A stretch of DNA of 64,000 nucleotides. Source: Spirosoma sp. SC4-14. Its GTDB lineage: Bacteria; Bacteroidota; Bacteroidia; Cytophagales; Spirosomataceae. Where the stretch lies: assembly GCF_037201965.1 (NCBI RefSeq), contig NZ_CP147518.1, positions 2,479,001 through 2,543,000 on the forward strand, in the 5' to 3' direction. Numbering within the stretch: position 1 is the stretch's first letter; every line of letters begins with the position of its first letter. This document shows positions 56,133-64,000 of the stretch, in pieces. Below the pieces are notes generated by a model. The model was given only the letters and a program-made list of their open reading frames with translations. It made no database searches and was not told the DNA's origin. The position numbers and the translations under genes are program-made.

Positions 56133-56705
56133 TCATAACTCAGCTAATTTGACGCGTAAGTCGTCGGTGAGCAGGCAACGTTCGGTAGTTAATTTATCGA
56201 TGTTTTCATCCAGAAGCATACGGGTTCGGGCATTGTCGAAGTGTTCGCTATAGGCAGCCCGAAGCTCTTTCCGCTTCATGGCTTCCAGAAAGCGACGAAC
56301 ATCATCGGGGGTTTCCAGCAGAAGTTCAGGTACTTCGGTAGGGCGGTCATTGTCGTCCTTGGCAACCATCGTAAAATAGCTGGTGTTCGTGTGCTTCACG
56401 GTTCCAAGCTTTACGTTTTCGGCAACTACTTTGATGCCCACAACCAGCGAACTTCGACCGACGTAGTTGACTGAGGCCAATAAGGAAACCAGTTCGCCTA
56501 CCTCGACGGGCTGCCTGAAATTGACGCCATCGACCGATACCGTAACACAATACTGTCCGGCATGTTTTGCAGCACAGGCATAGGCTACTTTATCCATTAA
56601 TGACAGCAAGATACCGCCATGAATTTTGCCGCCAAAATTGGCATAAGCCGGAATCATTAGTTCCGTTAGAGTTGTGCGTGAATGGCTTACTGGTTTGGCC
56701 GTCAT
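56133..56705 (-). CDS. Acyl-CoA thioesterase, hotdog fold
   Basis: A 190-residue cytoplasmic thioesterase from the ATG at 56705 (an upstream start at 56774 adds 23 residues without family match). The hotdog core has PAYANFGGKIHGGILLSLMDKVAYACA, with the conserved catalytic-region aspartate in the helix, VSVDGVNFRQPVEVG, and a C-terminal charged helix. It hydrolyses acyl-CoA of unknown chain length. It is followed on the same strand by no close gene; the Fe-S carrier gene upstream is separated by a terminator. Confidence 0.9.
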   Translation of the reverse strand: MTAKPVSHSRTTLTELMIPAYANFGGKIHGGILLSLMDKVAYACAAKHAGQYCVTVSVDGVNFRQPVEVGELVSLLASVNYVGRSSLVVGIKVVAENVKLGTVKHTNTSYFTMVAKDDNDRPTEVPELLLETPDDVRRFLEAMKRKELRAAYSEHFDNARTRMLLDENIDKLTTERCLLTDDLRVKLAEL

Positions 56706-56780
56706 TAGAAGAGTAGGGCTGAGTGTGCAGTAGTAAAGTAAAATCGGAGGGTTTCGCGCCATGCAATAAAGCATAAAAAC

Positions 56781-56813
56781 AGTGAAGCCACTCCTCAGGG
56801 GAGTGGCTTCACT
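56781..56813 (-). terminator. Terminator after the Fe-S carrier gene
   Basis: A perfect 14-bp inverted repeat (56781-56794 and 56800-56813, 5-nt loop) lies 26 bp after the stop of the minus-strand Fe-S gene. It is followed on that strand by GTTTTTATGC. Confidence 0.85.
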
Positions 56814-56838
56814 ACAAAATTCAGTAAATTATAATGTC

Positions 56839-57165
56839 TTACACCGCAAAGCTTTCGCCACAACCGCAGGTGCGGGTTGCGTTCGGGTTTTTGAATTGAA
56901 ATCCTTTACCATTCAGCCCATCCGAAAAATCCAGTTCGGTGCCAGCCAGATAGAGCAGACTTTTACGGTCAACCAGAATTTTAATGCCTTTATCTTCAAC
57001 GACATGGTCGGTCGGTTGTTGTTGCGCATCAAATTGCAGGTCATACATCAAACCCGAACAGCCGCCACCCTGTACAGCAACCCGTATAGAATAGTCGTCC
57101 GTAAAGCCATCTTTCTGACGCAATTCAACAATTTTATTTTTAGCGATTTCTGAGACGGTAACCAT
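56839..57165 (-). CDS. A-type iron-sulfur cluster carrier (IscA/SufA/HesB family)
   Basis: A 108-residue assembly factor that carries Fe-S clusters to target enzymes. The three conserved cysteines are visible: GGCSGLMYD (about residue 36) and the C-terminal TCGCGESFAV (two cysteines near 101-103). Length and architecture are normal. It is transcribed alone, divergent from the epimerase gene, and ends at a strong terminator. Whether it belongs to the SUF or ISC system cannot be told because no partner genes are adjacent. Confidence 0.94.
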   Translation of the reverse strand: MVTVSEIAKNKIVELRQKDGFTDDYSIRVAVQGGGCSGLMYDLQFDAQQQPTDHVVEDKGIKILVDRKSLLYLAGTELDFSDGLNGKGFQFKNPNATRTCGCGESFAV

Positions 57166-57293
57166 AGTCGTAATAGAATCGAAATTAATACCAATCTATT
57201 AACTTTCTGCCGAACAGAAAAGTTCTTGCTGTTTATGAACGAGAGAACTTGTTTATAATCGGTAAAAACGCTGTCTGGATACATTTACTCACT

Positions 57294-57704
57294 ATGCTTA
57301 CTAACGTCGAACATATTGGCATTGCCGTTCGTGATCTTGCCGGATCAAATGAATTGTTTGCCAAATTACTAAATGTGCAGCCCTATAAATCCGAATCAGT
57401 AGAGTCGGAGGGCGTAACTACATCGTTCTTTCAAATTAATCAGACCAAAATAGAACTGCTCGAAGCGACCCGCCCCGACAGTCCGATTGCCAGGTTTATA
57501 GAGAAAAAAGGTGAAGGGATTCATCATATTGCCTTTGAGGTTGAAGACATTCTGGGTGAGATGGAAAGGTTAAAGAACGAAGGATTTATACTCCTCAACG
57601 AAACTCCTAAAGCAGGAGCTGATAATAAACTGGTCTGTTTTCTGCATCCCAAAAGTGCGAATGGCGTTCTGGTAGAATTGTGTCAGGAGAAAAAAAAGAC
57701 ATAA
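57294..57704 (+). CDS. mce: Methylmalonyl-CoA epimerase
   Basis: A 136-residue glyoxalase-fold enzyme that interconverts the (R) and (S) forms of methylmalonyl-CoA. The start at 57294 yields MLTNVEHIGIAVRDL, the standard opening with the first metal histidine. KIELLEATRPDSPIARFIEKKGEGIHHIAFEV follows in the sequence (segments KIELLE and GIHHIAFEV), with the second histidine, and VELCQE at the end supplies the last glutamate. The product is used by B12-dependent methylmalonyl-CoA mutase, which links it to the cobalamin uptake locus earlier in the window. The 45 nt upstream are also open but lack family match. Confidence 0.93.
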   Translation: MLTNVEHIGIAVRDLAGSNELFAKLLNVQPYKSESVESEGVTTSFFQINQTKIELLEATRPDSPIARFIEKKGEGIHHIAFEVEDILGEMERLKNEGFILLNETPKAGADNKLVCFLHPKSANGVLVELCQEKKKT

Positions 57705-57918
57705 ACAACGGGTTGTTGACGGAGCAATTTTCATAGCCAATTCGTGGGGGAAGTATACGGAAAACGTGATTTGTTTTACCCGAAGAACTGCGCTATAAGA
57801 GGTTCGAAGAAGCCAACTAAAATACAATTTTAGCTGTTATGGGCCTAAGGGTGTCGTTGCCAGCAAAGTAGTATGATAAAAACCCAAAATTTTGCGGCCA
57901 ACTGTTTGGCCGAAGCGT

Positions 57919-57926
57919 TACCTTTG
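57919..57926 (+). promoter_or_regulatory. Candidate -7 promoter element of sucA
   Basis: TACCTTTG matches TAnnTTTG and lies 28 bp before the chosen sucA ATG, giving a short leader. A TTTG at 57891-57894 is a possible -33 element, but the spacing of 24 bp is longer than usual. Confidence 0.4.
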
Positions 57927-57954
57927 CGGGTCAAAACAACGACGCGCCCCCGTC

Positions 57955-60726
57955 ATGGATCAGTATTCATATATAGCCAACTCCGACGCGGCTTACGTAG
58001 ATCAACTATATCAGTCTTATAGGCAAGACCCTCAATCAGTTGACGCAAGCTGGCAACAATTCTTCAAAGGATTCGAATTCTCCTTAACCTATGGCGAAAC
58101 TGCCAATGGAACGAACGGTAAAACCAATGGTGCCGCACCGAATGGAAATGGTCTGACAGCTACGGCTAAGCCGGTAGATGCCAGCCATGCCGAAAAAGAA
58201 GTTTCGGTTGCCAGCCTCATCAAGGCTTACCGCTCACGTGGCCACCTACTGGCCAAAACAAACCCGCTAAAACCGCGCAAAGACCGGCAACCTCGTGTCG
58301 ACTTACCCGATTACGCCTTGTCGGAGGCCGATCTGGATACGGTATTTGAGTCAGGTAAACTACTCGGCATTGGGCCCGCTACACTGCGCGTCATCATGGA
58401 GTCGCTGCGTAAGGTATATGCAGGCGACATCGGTTTCGAGTATATGTACATCCGCGAACTGGAGGTTAAAAACTGGCTTCGGAATAAAATTGAAAAAGAA
58501 GCCCTTGTTTTCTCGCCTACCATTGACGAAAAAAAGCGGATTCTGGAAAAACTGAATGAAGCTACCGTTTTCGAAAACTTCCTGGCTACAAAATACCTTG
58601 GCCAGAAACGATTTTCGCTGGAAGGTGGCGAAGTAACGATTCCGGCCCTCGATACCATTATCAGTCAGGCTGCCGATATGGGCGTTGAAGAGGTTATGAT
58701 CGGTATGGCCCACCGGGGGCGTCTGAACGTATTAGCCAATATCCTGGGGAAATCCTACGAATCTATTTTCGATGGTTTCGAAGGAAATGTACCCGATCAG
58801 GTTCAGGGCGATGGCGACGTTAAATATCACCTCGGCTATTCGAGCCTGATCGAAACAAAATCGGGCAAACAGATCAGTGTGAAACTGGCCCCAAACCCAT
58901 CGCACCTCGAAGCCGTAAATCCAGTTGTTGAAGGATTTGTACGGGCTCAGGCCGATGAAGAGTATCAGGGTGATTTTAGAAAAATTATGCCTATCCTCAT
59001 TCATGGCGATGCAGCCGTGGCCGGGCAGGGTATTGTGTATGAAGTTACGCAGATGGCCAAACTGGCCGGTTATCAAACCGGCGGTACGGTTCATTTTGTG
59101 ATTAATAACCAGATTGGCTTCACCACCGATTTTGAAGACGCTCGTTCGTCGATATATTGTTCGGATGTAGCCAAAATTGTTGACGCTCCAATTTTTCACG
59201 TCAATGGCGATAATCCGGAAGCTGTGATTTTCTGTGCCCGACTGGCAGTCGAATTCCGTGAGCGCTTCAATCGTGATGTGTTCATCGACATGGTATGTTA
59301 TCGGCGCTATGGACATAATGAGTCCGATGAACCGAAATTTACGCAGCCAACCATGTATAACATCATCGACAAGCATGCCAACCCACGGGAAATCTACAAA
59401 GACCTGCTCATCAAACGGGGCGATGTCGATGCTGAGCTGGCTACCCGGATGGATACCGAGTTTAAGAAGCAATTGCAGGATCGACTCGACCGGGTGAAGC
59501 AAAAAGAGGAAATTCCGTATAAACCACTTCGGTTAGATCTCGACTGGGCAGAGTTACGATTCAGTGAACCCGCCGATTTTGATCAGTCGCCGGAGACGGG
59601 TATACCTGCCGATGTGCTCGAAACGATTGGTAAAGCATTGGTGAAAATTCCGGAAGGTTTCAAACCAATTAAGCAGATTGAAAAACTGCTTAAAGACCGG
59701 CAAACGATGCTCACCGAAACGAAAATGGTTAACTGGGGAACGGCTGAATTACTAGCTTATGGTTCGTTGCTGATTGAAGGAAAGCCGGTTCGGTTAAGTG
59801 GGCAGGATGTGCAGCGAGGCACCTTCTCGCACCGTCATGCTGTATTGCACGATTCAGAAACGAACCAGTCGTATTCCTCGCTGGACTTTATTCAGGAAGA
59901 CCAGCAGAAATTTCAGGTATACAACTCGCTATTGTCTGAATATGGCGTACTGGGATTTGAATATGGTTATGCAATGGCTAATCCCCATGCACTGGTTATC
60001 TGGGAAGCACAGTTTGGGGATTTCTCGAACGGAGCACAGTTAATTATCGATCAGTTTATTGCGGCTGCCGAATCGAAATGGGGTATTCAGAATGGCGTTA
60101 CAATGCTGCTGCCACATGGCTACGAAGGCCAGGGCCCTGAGCACTCAAACGCTCGCCCGGAACGCTATTTGCAGCTATATGCTGAGTACAATATGATTGT
60201 GGCTAACATTACAACGCCTGCCAATTTCTTCCACCTGATGCGTCGTCAGTTGGCATGGCCGTTCCGTAAGCCACTTGCTGTTATGTCGCCTAAATCGTTG
60301 CTTCGCCACCCGAAATGTGTTTCACCCCTGGAAGACCTGACCAAAGGAAGCTTCCAGGAAGTACTGGGCGATACATACGCGCAACCCAAAAAGGTAAAAC
60401 GGGTACTGTTGTGTACGGGTAAGGTCTATTACGACCTACTCGACAAGCAGCAAGCCGACCAGCGCGACGATGTAGCTATTGTACGATTGGAACAGCTAGC
60501 CCCGCTACCTAAAAAACAGTTGGATGCTGTGCTGTCGCAATACAAAAAAGCGGAGCTGTTCTGGGTGCAGGAAGAACCAGAAAATATGGGATACTGGACC
60601 TATTTATTGCGTATTGGAATGAATATACCAATAATTTCGCGCAAGGCGGCAGCTTCGCCAGCAACGGGTTACCCCAAAATCCATACGCGGGAACAAGCCG
60701 ATATCGTTCGGAGAGCTTTTGAATAA
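57955..60726 (+). CDS. sucA: 2-oxoglutarate dehydrogenase E1 component
   Basis: A 923-residue thiamine-diphosphate enzyme that decarboxylates 2-oxoglutarate in the TCA cycle. The ATG at 57955 begins MDQYSYIANSDAAYVDQLY, the usual start; the frame is open 63 nt upstream without match. Landmarks: AHRGRLNVLANI-type segment MAHRGRLNVLANILGKS, PSHLEAVNPVVEG, the TPP motif HGDAAVAGQGIVYE through NNQIGFTT, and HGYEGQGPEHSNARPERYLQ in the C-terminal domain. It is followed by the E2 gene with 160 bp between, containing a repeat. Confidence 0.96.
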   Translation: MDQYSYIANSDAAYVDQLYQSYRQDPQSVDASWQQFFKGFEFSLTYGETANGTNGKTNGAAPNGNGLTATAKPVDASHAEKEVSVASLIKAYRSRGHLLAKTNPLKPRKDRQPRVDLPDYALSEADLDTVFESGKLLGIGPATLRVIMESLRKVYAGDIGFEYMYIRELEVKNWLRNKIEKEALVFSPTIDEKKRILEKLNEATVFENFLATKYLGQKRFSLEGGEVTIPALDTIISQAADMGVEEVMIGMAHRGRLNVLANILGKSYESIFDGFEGNVPDQVQGDGDVKYHLGYSSLIETKSGKQISVKLAPNPSHLEAVNPVVEGFVRAQADEEYQGDFRKIMPILIHGDAAVAGQGIVYEVTQMAKLAGYQTGGTVHFVINNQIGFTTDFEDARSSIYCSDVAKIVDAPIFHVNGDNPEAVIFCARLAVEFRERFNRDVFIDMVCYRRYGHNESDEPKFTQPTMYNIIDKHANPREIYKDLLIKRGDVDAELATRMDTEFKKQLQDRLDRVKQKEEIPYKPLRLDLDWAELRFSEPADFDQSPETGIPADVLETIGKALVKIPEGFKPIKQIEKLLKDRQTMLTETKMVNWGTAELLAYGSLLIEGKPVRLSGQDVQRGTFSHRHAVLHDSETNQSYSSLDFIQEDQQKFQVYNSLLSEYGVLGFEYGYAMANPHALVIWEAQFGDFSNGAQLIIDQFIAAAESKWGIQNGVTMLLPHGYEGQGPEHSNARPERYLQLYAEYNMIVANITTPANFFHLMRRQLAWPFRKPLAVMSPKSLLRHPKCVSPLEDLTKGSFQEVLGDTYAQPKKVKRVLLCTGKVYYDLLDKQQADQRDDVAIVRLEQLAPLPKKQLDAVLSQYKKAELFWVQEEPENMGYWTYLLRIGMNIPIISRKAAASPATGYPKIHTREQADIVRRAFE

Positions 60727-60750
60727 AAAACGGTTTGGAGTAGATGGAAT

Positions 60751-60864
60751 GTGGTTTATGGTTTATGGTTTACGGTTTATGGTTGCTCTGCTCATTTAGG
60801 TTTTGAACAAGCAGCGCAACCATAAACCATAAACTGTAAACCATAAACTATAAACTGAAAACCA
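60751..60864. repeat. Inverted heptamer array (GGTTTAT units) between sucA and sucB
   Basis: Four GGTTTAT/C units (about 60752-60783) are complemented by several ATAAACC units (60820-60855). The central loop also pairs (GGTTGCTCTGCT with AGCAGCGCAACC). The structure ends about 22 bp before the sucB start codon. Confidence 0.85.
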
Positions 60865-60886
60865 CAGACTGAAAACTTGATAAAAA

Positions 60887-62488
60887 ATGGCCGTTGACAT
60901 GAAAATCCCTCCAGTAGGGGAATCTATTACCGAAGTTACTGTTGGCACCTGGTACAAGAAAGAAGGTGATCATGTGAAAATGGACGAAGTCCTTTGTGGG
61001 CTCGACTCCGATAAAGCCACGTTTGAATTAACGGCCGAAGCCGATGGTATTCTTCATATTCTGGCCCAGGAAGGTGACGTGCTGCCGATTGGTGCCAGCA
61101 TTTGTACCATTGACGATGGTGGCTCAGCGCCTACCGCTGCTCCCGCCGAGCCCGCGAAAACTGAAGCGCCTAAAGCTGCTCCTGTAGCCGAAGCAGCACC
61201 GGTTCTGCAATCGGTAGCGGCACCTGCGCCTGCAGCAACATCGGGGGGCAGTGTAGTTGAAATGAAAGTTCCGGCCGTTGGCGAATCCGTGACGGAAGTA
61301 ACCATTGCGTCGTGGAGTAAGAAAGATGGTGATCAGGTCGCCCTCGACGAAGTGCTATGCGAACTGGAATCTGACAAGGCTACCTTTGAATTGCCTGCCG
61401 AAGCCGCTGGAACTCTTCGGATTGTTGCCCAGGCCGGGGAAACGTTGCCGATTGGTGCCCTGATTGCGAAAATTGAAACTGGTTCGGCTCAGCCAACGGC
61501 TACATCGCAGCCTGCTCCCGCCCAGCCTACTCCGGCTGCACAGTCTGCCGAAGCATCCAGCAACGGACAGAATGGCTATGCCGCTCATTATCCTTCACCT
61601 GCTGCTGCTAAAATTCTGGACGAAAAAGGAGTTAGCGCTCAGCAGGTAGAAGGCTCCGGTGTTGGTGGTCGTATCACGAAGGAAGATGCACTAAAGGCTG
61701 CTCCTGCACCAGCACAGCCAGCACCTCAACCGCAGGCACCAGCACCAAAACCTGCCGCGCCCGCACCGGCACCGGTAGTAACGGGTGGCCGGAACCAGCG
61801 TCGCGAAAAAATGACGTCGCTGCGCCGGACAATTGCCCGCCGACTGGTGGCGGTTAAAAATGAAACGGCCATGCTGACTACCTTCAACGAGGTAGATATG
61901 AAGCCGGTCATGGATCTGCGGAACAAATACAAAGACAAATTCAAAGAGAAACATGGTGTGGGCCTCGGCTTTATGTCGTTCTTTACGAAAGCCGTTTGTA
62001 CGGCTCTTAAAGATTTCCCTGCCGTTAATGCTCAGATCGATGGCGACAGCATTGTCTACAATGATTTCTGCGATATTTCGATTGCTGTTTCAACCGAGCG
62101 CGGCCTTGTAGTGCCAGTTATTCGCAATGCCGAGCAGATGAGTTTTGCCCAGATCGAAAAAGAAATTGTACGCCTGGCTGGTCTGGCCCGCGATAATAAG
62201 CTGACCATTGATCAAATGACTGGGGGTACTTTCACCATTACGAATGGTGGTACGTTTGGTTCTATGCTCTCAACACCGATAATCAATGCACCTCAGTCGG
62301 CCATTCTGGGTATGCATAATATCGTTGAGCGTCCGGTTGTGGTAAACGGCGAGATTGTTGTTCGTCCCGTTATGTACGTTGCGTTATCGTATGATCACCG
62401 TATCATTGATGGTAAAGAATCGGTTAGCTTCCTTGTTCGTGTAAAACAAATTCTGGAAGATCCAGCCCGTCTGTTACTGGAAATGTAA
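60887..62488 (+). CDS. sucB: 2-oxoglutarate dehydrogenase E2 (dihydrolipoyllysine succinyltransferase)
   Basis: A 533-residue enzyme transferring succinyl groups to CoA. It contains two lipoyl domains: residues about 1-78 with the lipoyl lysine in [10 protein letters not shown], and about 125-198 with [10 protein letters not shown]. Ala/Pro-rich linkers separate them. An E3-binding domain ([20 protein letters not shown], about 229-270) and the catalytic domain (about 300-533), with the active-site histidine and aspartate in [10 protein letters not shown], follow. Two lipoyl domains instead of one is a common Bacteroidota variant. Operon with sucA is likely. A strong terminator follows. Confidence 0.95.
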   Translation: MAVDMKIPPVGESITEVTVGTWYKKEGDHVKMDEVLCGLDSDKATFELTAEADGILHILAQEGDVLPIGASICTIDDGGSAPTAAPAEPAKTEAPKAAPVAEAAPVLQSVAAPAPAATSGGSVVEMKVPAVGESVTEVTIASWSKKDGDQVALDEVLCELESDKATFELPAEAAGTLRIVAQAGETLPIGALIAKIETGSAQPTATSQPAPAQPTPAAQSAEASSNGQNGYAAHYPSPAAAKILDEKGVSAQQVEGSGVGGRITKEDALKAAPAPAQPAPQPQAPAPKPAAPAPAPVVTGGRNQRREKMTSLRRTIARRLVAVKNETAMLTTFNEVDMKPVMDLRNKYKDKFKEKHGVGLGFMSFFTKAVCTALKDFPAVNAQIDGDSIVYNDFCDISIAVSTERGLVVPVIRNAEQMSFAQIEKEIVRLAGLARDNKLTIDQMTGGTFTITNGGTFGSMLSTPIINAPQSAILGMHNIVERPVVVNGEIVVRPVMYVALSYDHRIIDGKESVSFLVRVKQILEDPARLLLEM

Positions 62489-62501
62489 TTTGATATTTTT
62501 T

Positions 62502-62543
62502 AATACAAAAAAGCCCCGCAGTGCTGCGGGGCTTTTTTGTATT
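62502..62543. terminator. Bidirectional intrinsic terminator after sucB
   Basis: GC-rich stem GCCCCGCA (62513-62520) with TGCGGGGC (62525-62532), 4-nt loop, flanked by six A on the left and six T on the right. The A/T tract and adjoining bases also pair. It ends the sucAB transcript and can also serve the minus strand. Confidence 0.95.
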
Positions 62544-62548
62544 AAGAG

Positions 62549-62743
62549 CTAGGATATTGCCACAGGGGAATTGCTTCTTATGTGCTCCGAAAGAAAGGCA
62601 AGAAGGATGTCTTTTTCAGGAATACCCGCATCAACTAAATCAACACTGTTAGATTGATACGATGCATATCGTTTAACTAGCTCCTGAACGGTTTGCCTAT
62701 ATTGGTTGATCGGACTATGATGCTACTAATCTTTGGTTGCCAT
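62549..62743 (-). pseudogene. XisI-family remnant (internally deleted, with stop codons)
   Basis: The frame from the ATG at 62743 to the stop at 62549 reads MATKD, two stop codons, then INQYRQTVQELVKRYASYQ, followed without break by LVDAGIPEKDILLAFLSEHI. The first part resembles the N-terminus of XisI proteins (YRQ-x-VQELL-x-RYA) and the second their C-terminus (LV-x-AGIPKEDIVLAF). About half of the normal roughly 110 residues between them is missing. XisI was named for excision control of the fdxN element in cyanobacteria and is found widely, usually with XisH. No XisH gene is nearby. Identified by eye from motif memory; moderate confidence. Confidence 0.7.
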
Positions 62744-62748
62744 TCTCT

Positions 62749-64000
62749 TTACTCATTAATCAAACTCACGCCCGTCATTTCTGGCGGTTGCGGAATGCCC
62801 ATAAGCTGAAGAATCGTAGGAGCAATGTCGGCAAGCTTTCCGTCGTTGAGCGTCGGGTGGTAATCGTTATCGACCAGTATACAGGGAACCAGATTCGTTG
62901 TGTGTGCCGTGTTGGGCGTACCATCGTCGTTCATCATATATTCTGCATTTCCATGGTCGGCGATAATAATTGCAGAATAGCCGTTCGCCAGAGCAGCTTC
63001 CGTTACGGCCTGAGCACAGGCGTCGGCGGTTTCGGCTGCTTTAACAACTGCTTCAAATACGCCCGTGTGCCCTACCATATCGGTATTGGCAAAATTCAGA
63101 CAGATAAAATCAGTTTCAGCTTTCTGAAGCTCAGGAATGATGGCATCACGAATGTCGAAAGCCGCCATTTCGGGCTTCTGATCGTAGGTTTTAACGGGAA
63201 TTGTTGTCGGATTGCCTTGCTCATCGTAGATAGTCATTTCTTTCGGTGAAGGACATAAAAGGCGTTTTTCACCCGCAAATGGCTCTTCGCGACCTCCCGA
63301 AAAGAAGAACGTAACGTGCGGATATTTTTCCGTTTCGGCAATGCGAATCTGCGTACGACCCGCTCCGGCAATGACTTCGCCCAGCGTTTTTTCCAGGTTG
63401 TCTTTGTCAAAAATGACCTTTACGCCCGTAAATTCACTGTCGTAGTTAGTCATGGTGATGTAATCCAGCGACAGTTTCTTCATGCCCTGATCAGGGAAAT
63501 CTTTCTGAGTCAGCGCCTGGGTTATTTCGCGGCCACGGTCGGTGCGGAAGTTAAAACAAAGCACTACGTCGCCCTCTTCAATAACGGCCACTGGCGAGCC
63601 ATCGGCTTTTGTCAGAATGATTGGCTTTACAAACTCATCGGTCACGCCAGCGTCGTAGGAAGCCTGCAATGCTCCAATCGCATCGAGAGTTGGCTGCCCA
63701 ACGCCATTGACCATGGCATCGTAAGCAACTTTTACGCGCTCCCAGCGGTTGTCGCGGTCCATGGCATAGTAGCGGCCTACTACACTGGCTAGTTGCCCCG
63801 TTGTGCTGGCCATATGAGCCTGCAGATCGGTCAGGTAACCAACGCCACCTTTGGGGTCTGTGTCGCGTCCGTCGGTAAAGGCATGCACAAACACGTTGGT
63901 TAGGCCATGGGCATTGGCTATTGATAGCAAGCCTTTCAAATGATCGATATGAGCATGAACACCACCATCTGAAACAAGACCGATGAAATGGACTTTTTTA
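62749..64000 (-). CDS. gpmI: 2,3-bisphosphoglycerate-independent phosphoglycerate mutase (5' end outside window)
   Basis: Glycolytic enzyme interconverting 3- and 2-phosphoglycerate with two manganese ions. The frame runs through the right edge: the sequence before the first apparent start (a TTG at 63939) still matches the family (FIGLVSDGGVHAHIDHLKGL), so the true start is beyond position 64000. Visible features: the phosphotransferase-lid domain with HAFTDGRDTDPKGG, and the C-terminal metal site ADHGNAEYM with FANTDMVGHTG. About 417 of the usual 510 residues are visible. Confidence 0.95.
   Translation of the reverse strand, partial: KKVHFIGLVSDGGVHAHIDHLKGLLSIANAHGLTNVFVHAFTDGRDTDPKGGVGYLTDLQAHMASTTGQLASVVGRYYAMDRDNRWERVKVAYDAMVNGVGQPTLDAIGALQASYDAGVTDEFVKPIILTKADGSPVAVIEEGDVVLCFNFRTDRGREITQALTQKDFPDQGMKKLSLDYITMTNYDSEFTGVKVIFDKDNLEKTLGEVIAGAGRTQIRIAETEKYPHVTFFFSGGREEPFAGEKRLLCPSPKEMTIYDEQGNPTTIPVKTYDQKPEMAAFDIRDAIIPELQKAETDFICLNFANTDMVGHTGVFEAVVKAAETADACAQAVTEAALANGYSAIIIADHGNAEYMMNDDGTPNTAHTTNLVPCILVDNDYHPTLNDGKLADIAPTILQLMGIPQPPEMTGVSLINE

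Noticed and set aside
58732..59502. 256-codon open frame antisense to sucA
   Set aside because: Shadow of a well-conserved TCA-cycle gene.

Overview
The window looks like chromosomal DNA of a Bacteroidota bacterium of the Cytophagales, most like Spirosoma. This rests on gene content: a Wzi-type capsule protein, an UpxY-type NusG paralogue, a B12 uptake locus with a DUF5074 (BtuG-type) lipoprotein, GH92 and GH3 glycosidases, a NadR/PnuC pair, weak Shine-Dalgarno sequences and some TAnnTTTG-type -7 elements. The lineage is inferred from families; no rRNA or other marker is present.

Layout. 1-2.1 kb: 3' part of a MacB/FtsX-type permease. 2.4-4.0 kb: Wzi-like outer-membrane protein. 4.2-21.3 kb: one long minus-strand exopolysaccharide locus, in transcription order: OPX export lipoprotein, Wzc-type co-polymerase/tyrosine kinase, initiating sugar transferase, UpxY antiterminator, pseB, flippase, sialyltransferase-like GT, polymerase, GT4 transferase, pseC, pseF, pseG, pseH, pseI. 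All six pseudaminic acid enzymes are present. Two genes at the head are broken. wzc is split by a 1228-bp IS4-family element with 18-bp inverted ends and a 9-bp target duplication. The sugar transferase has a single-base frameshift in a six-T run. The part between pseB and pseC (about 8.8-14.4 kb) is visibly much more AT-rich than its flanks, as expected for a swappable glycan-specific cassette.

22.2-29.4 kb: GH92 mannosidase, an unrecognised lipoprotein, and an M16 peptidase pair (one with the zinc motif, one without). 29.6-35.2 kb: cobalamin locus: riboswitch, BtuB-like receptor, DUF6580 membrane protein, CobU, DUF71/COG2102 ATPase, BtuG-like lipoprotein. A 23-copy octamer array runs directly into the cobU start codon. 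35.2-46.8 kb: CPA1 antiporter, gluconate dehydrogenase-like pair, GH3 glucosidase, GlsB-type membrane protein, a large haem-binding dehydrogenase-like protein and a TIM-barrel isomerase-like protein. 46.9-49.1 kb: orphan CBM48 protein, NadR and PnuC. 49.1-53.7 kb: Gfo/Idh/MocA oxidoreductase, then SDR, ROK kinase, SIS and GNAT genes. 53.9-64 kb: PhyH dioxygenase, short MetE-like protein, thioesterase, A-type Fe-S carrier, methylmalonyl-CoA epimerase, 2-oxoglutarate dehydrogenase E1 and E2, a decayed XisI remnant, and the 3' part of gpmI.

A recurrent feature is short-unit tandem repeats or inverted repeats placed immediately 5' of start codons (upxY, cobU, a TIM-barrel gene, the metE-like gene, sucB). 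The most notable items are the doubly broken polysaccharide locus, the sialyltransferase-like protein inside a pseudaminate locus, the B12 locus with its repeat array, and the XisI remnant. No CRISPR array, tRNA or rRNA was seen.
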